A DNA stretch of 64,000 bases. Origin: JABDJL01 sp963664065. GTDB taxonomy: Bacteria > Pseudomonadota > Gammaproteobacteria > Xanthomonadales > SZUA-36. The stretch's first letter is position 1. Every line of letters starts with the position of its first letter. This document shows, piece by piece, positions 61,550 through 64,000 of the stretch. A model generated the notes under the pieces. The model made no database searches. It saw only the letters and a list, made by a program, of their open reading frames with translations, and was not told the DNA's origin. The position numbers and the translations under genes were made by a program. The stretch lies in NCBI GenBank assembly GCA_963664065.1, contig OY760942.1, positions 806,001-870,000 on the forward strand. The letters run 5' to 3'.

Positions 61550-64000
61550 ATTTCCTCTGCGAGCACTTGCCGAACGTGGGAAATCAGTTCAGATTCTTTA
61601 TAGGGCTTGGTCAGGTACGCGTTTGCTCCTACCTCGGTAGCCCTGTCGCGGTGTTTTTGTCCCGAGCGGGAGGTAATTATCACGATGGGAATGTGACGTA
61701 ATCTTGGATCTGCCCGTACATATGCTGACAATTCAAAGCCGTCCATTCTTGGCATTTCAATATCAAGCAGCAACAAGTCAGGAACGCGTTCCTTCATCTG
61801 CTCGGTGGCATCAATACCGTCTTTCGCAGTGATGACTTCAAAACTGTGGCTTTCCAACACCCTGGGAGTGAATTTGCGCATTGTAATGGAATCGTCGACG
61901 ATCATGGCCAGGGTCAGTGCTGGCTGCTCTTCGAAAATTTCCGGCTTTCCAGGCCGGGTGTCATGAATCATTGCGTGGCGGATGAGTGGTCCTGAATCCA
62001 GGATTACTACCACTTTCCCGTCTGCGCTGACGGTACCCCCGAGGATGCCGGGCACACTGCTGATTTGCGGCCCAACAGGTTTAATTACGATTTCCCGATG
62101 GCCCAGTAATTGTGGCACCCGGAACGCTGCCTTTTGGTCACCGGCCCTGATCAACAGCAGTGAAACATTATCGTTGCCCAGTGGCTGAACAGGCTCTCCA
62201 AGCAGGGCCTCCAGCTCCAGAACCGGGTATTGCGTTCCGGCAAATTCATAGGTGGGGTGTTCAGATTCAAGTAATTGACGATAGTCATCAGGAATAATCC
62301 TCGCCACTCTACCGACGCTGGACAGAGGAATGAGGTAACGACTGTCACCGGCCAATACACCGATGGCCTGCATTACAGCCAGGGTGAGCGGTATCCGGAT
62401 CGTAAAACAGGTCCCTTTGCCATGTTGCGAGTCTATTTCCAGTGAACCGCCAATTTGCTTGATCCCACTATTTACGACATCCATCCCAACACCGCGTCCG
62501 GCTAAGCCGGTCAACGAACTGGAGGTTGAGAATCCGCTATCGAGTATGAATTCAACTAACTGTTGGGGTGGCGGATTAGCACCCTTGTCAATCAGTCCCA
62601 TTTCAATGGCCTTTTTACGGACCGCTGGAAGGTTTATTCCGGCACCATCGTCCCTGATGCGGATGATGAATTCCGTGGCTTCGGATTCGACCGTGACCGT
62701 GATTTCACCCTCAGGTTTCTTCTTCAGTTTCTTGCGTTGAGCAGGCTTTTCTATGCCATGAGCAATAGAGTTACGCAGCATGTGTTCCAGGGGCGCGGTG
62801 ATTCGTTCCAGAATATTCCGGTCCAACTGGTCGCTGGAACCAATCATTTTGAGCTGCAGACGGGCTTTTTTGCCGGCTTCACCAGCGGCCGATCTTACCA
62901 GGCGTCGAAGTCTGGGGGCAATCGAGCCGAAAGGCACCAGTCGGGTCTGCATCAGTCCTTCCTGTAACTCCGTGGTAAATCGGGATTGCTGAGTGAGCAG
63001 TGTGTCCGACTGGCGTGCCGCCTCGTCCAGTATCTCCTGCAGGTTCAACAGGTCGGCAACGGACTCTGAAAGGCCACGTGACAACTGTTGTATGGAAGAA
63101 AAACGATCCAGTTCAAACGGATCGAATCCCTGGGTTCCCGTGTCGGAAGCCTTCTGGAAACGGGAACGAATCTGGGCTTCTGTTTCGATTTCGAGCTTTC
63201 TGAACTGTTCTCTCAAGCGGGCAATGGTTTCATCGAACTCGCCTAGGCGGAACCGCAGATTATCGATCTGATGTTCAAGTCTTGAGCGGAAAATACTAAC
63301 CTCACCGGCGGCGTTCACCAAAGTGTCCAGCAGTTCGGCATCAACCCGGATTTGTCCCCCTCCTGATTTTTCGTCACTTCTATTTGCCAGGGGCGCTGAA
63401 ATTTCGGGCAGTTCATGTGATTCTCGAATTTCATCGCTGGCAGGAAGCGCCGCTTTTGCCCGCACTGGCACATCGACCAGGTCCTGGGACTGTTGCTCGA
63501 ACAACTTGATGGCGCCCCGTGCCTCGGGGTGCACACCCTGTTCAACCTGGCTGATCCACTCCTGAAGTTGATCACAGCCCGTCTCCAGGGCCTGCACCGC
63601 TGATACAGACGGCGGGAGGCTCTTTTCTGCAATTCTTTCCAACAAGGATTCCATGACATGGCTGAGATCACCCAGGGCCGGCAGTCCGGCCATGCGTGCT
63701 CCCCCTTTTAAAGTGTGAATCTCCCGCTGGAGGCTCTGTACCAGGGACAGTTTGTCGAGATTGTCGCGCCAGGTATTGAGTAGTGTGTCTGACCGGCCCA
63801 GTACCTCGTGGGCCTCTTCCAGAAAAATGTTAACGATTTCGCTAAAAAGCTCATCGCTGTCCGGTGCAGAAACGTCAGCTTCATCCTGACTAATGTCTTC
63901 GTCTGTAGCGTCTTCTTCTTCTACTTCTTTTGCCTTTTCAAAATCCTTGTATTCTTCCCCGCTCTCCGGTACCTGTGCTGTTTCGGACTCGAACTCCGGT
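61546..64000 (-). CDS. chpA: ChpA/PilL-like CheA hybrid histidine kinase-response regulator, C-terminal part
   Basis: The frame is open to the window edge. The visible part, about 818 residues, begins with an acidic linker and a histidine-phosphotransfer domain (HTLKGGARMAGLPALGDLSH), then the CheA dimerisation region (ELLDTLVNAAGEVSIFRSRL), the ATPase with HMLRNSIAHGIEKPAQRK, IRDDGAGINLPAV and GLAGRGVGMDVVN, a CheW-like domain, and a C-terminal receiver (MIVDDSITMRKF, LLLDIEMPRMDGFEL with the phosphorylated D, and the K of YLTKPYKE). This is the layout of ChpA, which controls twitching and surface sensing. An upstream part with more Hpt domains probably lies beyond 64000. bioA/rsmE beside it match the Pseudomonas order. 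Confidence 0.93.
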   Translation of the reverse strand, partial: PEFESETAQVPESGEEYKDFEKAKEVEEEDATDEDISQDEADVSAPDSDELFSEIVNIFLEEAHEVLGRSDTLLNTWRDNLDKLSLVQSLQREIHTLKGGARMAGLPALGDLSHVMESLLERIAEKSLPPSVSAVQALETGCDQLQEWISQVEQGVHPEARGAIKLFEQQSQDLVDVPVRAKAALPASDEIRESHELPEISAPLANRSDEKSGGGQIRVDAELLDTLVNAAGEVSIFRSRLEHQIDNLRFRLGEFDETIARLREQFRKLEIETEAQIRSRFQKASDTGTQGFDPFELDRFSSIQQLSRGLSESVADLLNLQEILDEAARQSDTLLTQQSRFTTELQEGLMQTRLVPFGSIAPRLRRLVRSAAGEAGKKARLQLKMIGSSDQLDRNILERITAPLEHMLRNSIAHGIEKPAQRKKLKKKPEGEITVTVESEATEFIIRIRDDGAGINLPAVRKKAIEMGLIDKGANPPPQQLVEFILDSGFSTSSSLTGLAGRGVGMDVVNSGIKQIGGSLEIDSQHGKGTCFTIRIPLTLAVMQAIGVLAGDSRYLIPLSSVGRVARIIPDDYRQLLESEHPTYEFAGTQYPVLELEALLGEPVQPLGNDNVSLLLIRAGDQKAAFRVPQLLGHREIVIKPVGPQISSVPGILGGTVSADGKVVVILDSGPLIRHAMIHDTRPGKPEIFEEQPALTLAMIVDDSITMRKFTPRVLESHSFEVITAKDGIDATEQMKERVPDLLLLDIEMPRMDGFELSAYVRADPRLRHIPIVIITSRSGQKHRDRATEVGANAYLTKPYKESELISHVRQVLAEEI

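Overview
The window looks like the chromosome of a marine-type gammaproteobacterium. The evidence is AmpG/AnmK cell-wall recycling, TyrS, ErpA-NudC, AmpE, HemJ, CysQ-NudE-HisN, BioA-RsmE next to a ChpA/ChpC twitching-chemotaxis pair, large TolB-like/TPR membrane proteins, a DddP-like DMSP lyase and a possible cysteate lyase/sulfite exporter pair. The exact order is inference; the mix fits lineages around Chromatiales/Woeseiales. No tRNA, rRNA or CRISPR array was seen.

Layout. 1-13.3 kb is core: ampG end, yccF, anmK, an M23 endopeptidase, tyrS, a Nudix/M19 dipeptidase/VTT run, a GT-C plus GT2 pair and a TolB-like/TPR protein, ending in an S41 protease gene cut by an insertion sequence. 13.3-32.0 kb is an accessory graveyard between IS3 copy 1 and an IS1595-type transposon. 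It holds ends of a restriction enzyme and a patatin, a 5'-truncated Tn3-like transposon with a tyrosine recombinase and two unusual passengers, a broken TonB receptor, conjugation remnants (coupling protein, LPD7 protein, lytic transglycosylase, DUF192, DUF736) and an iteron/palindrome cluster. 32.0-47.4 kb is core again: broken AraC-like regulator, TSUP exporter plus PLP desulfhydrase, DUF222-HNH protein, M13 peptidase, rubrerythrin scrap plus katG, TspO, and a leftward run erpA-nudC-ampE-btuF-DUF819-amidohydrolase.

47.675-52.752 kb is one transposing unit: 24-25 bp inverted repeats, a near-perfect 8-bp target duplication, an IS1-family transposase, and a cargo of an unknown 193-aa protein, an XRE/ImmA-IrrE metalloprotease and a membrane-tailed dCTP-deaminase-like protein, itself interrupted by IS3 copy 3. 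This is the best candidate for an undescribed system; it resembles a toxin-antitoxin or defence cassette. 52.8-64 kb is core: hemJ, a membrane cytochrome c split by another IS3-family element, the DddP homologue, hisN/nudE/cysQ, bioA, rsmE, a CheW-like gene and the ChpA-like hybrid kinase running off the window.

Caution on quality: several otherwise convincing genes break at homopolymers (A7 at 9512 and 61330, C11 at 10005, G13 at 23456, an A run near 32456), and another G13 lies between hisN and bioA. Either the assembly carries homopolymer errors or some tracts are variable in the organism. Frameshifted genes are therefore described as they would read if intact.
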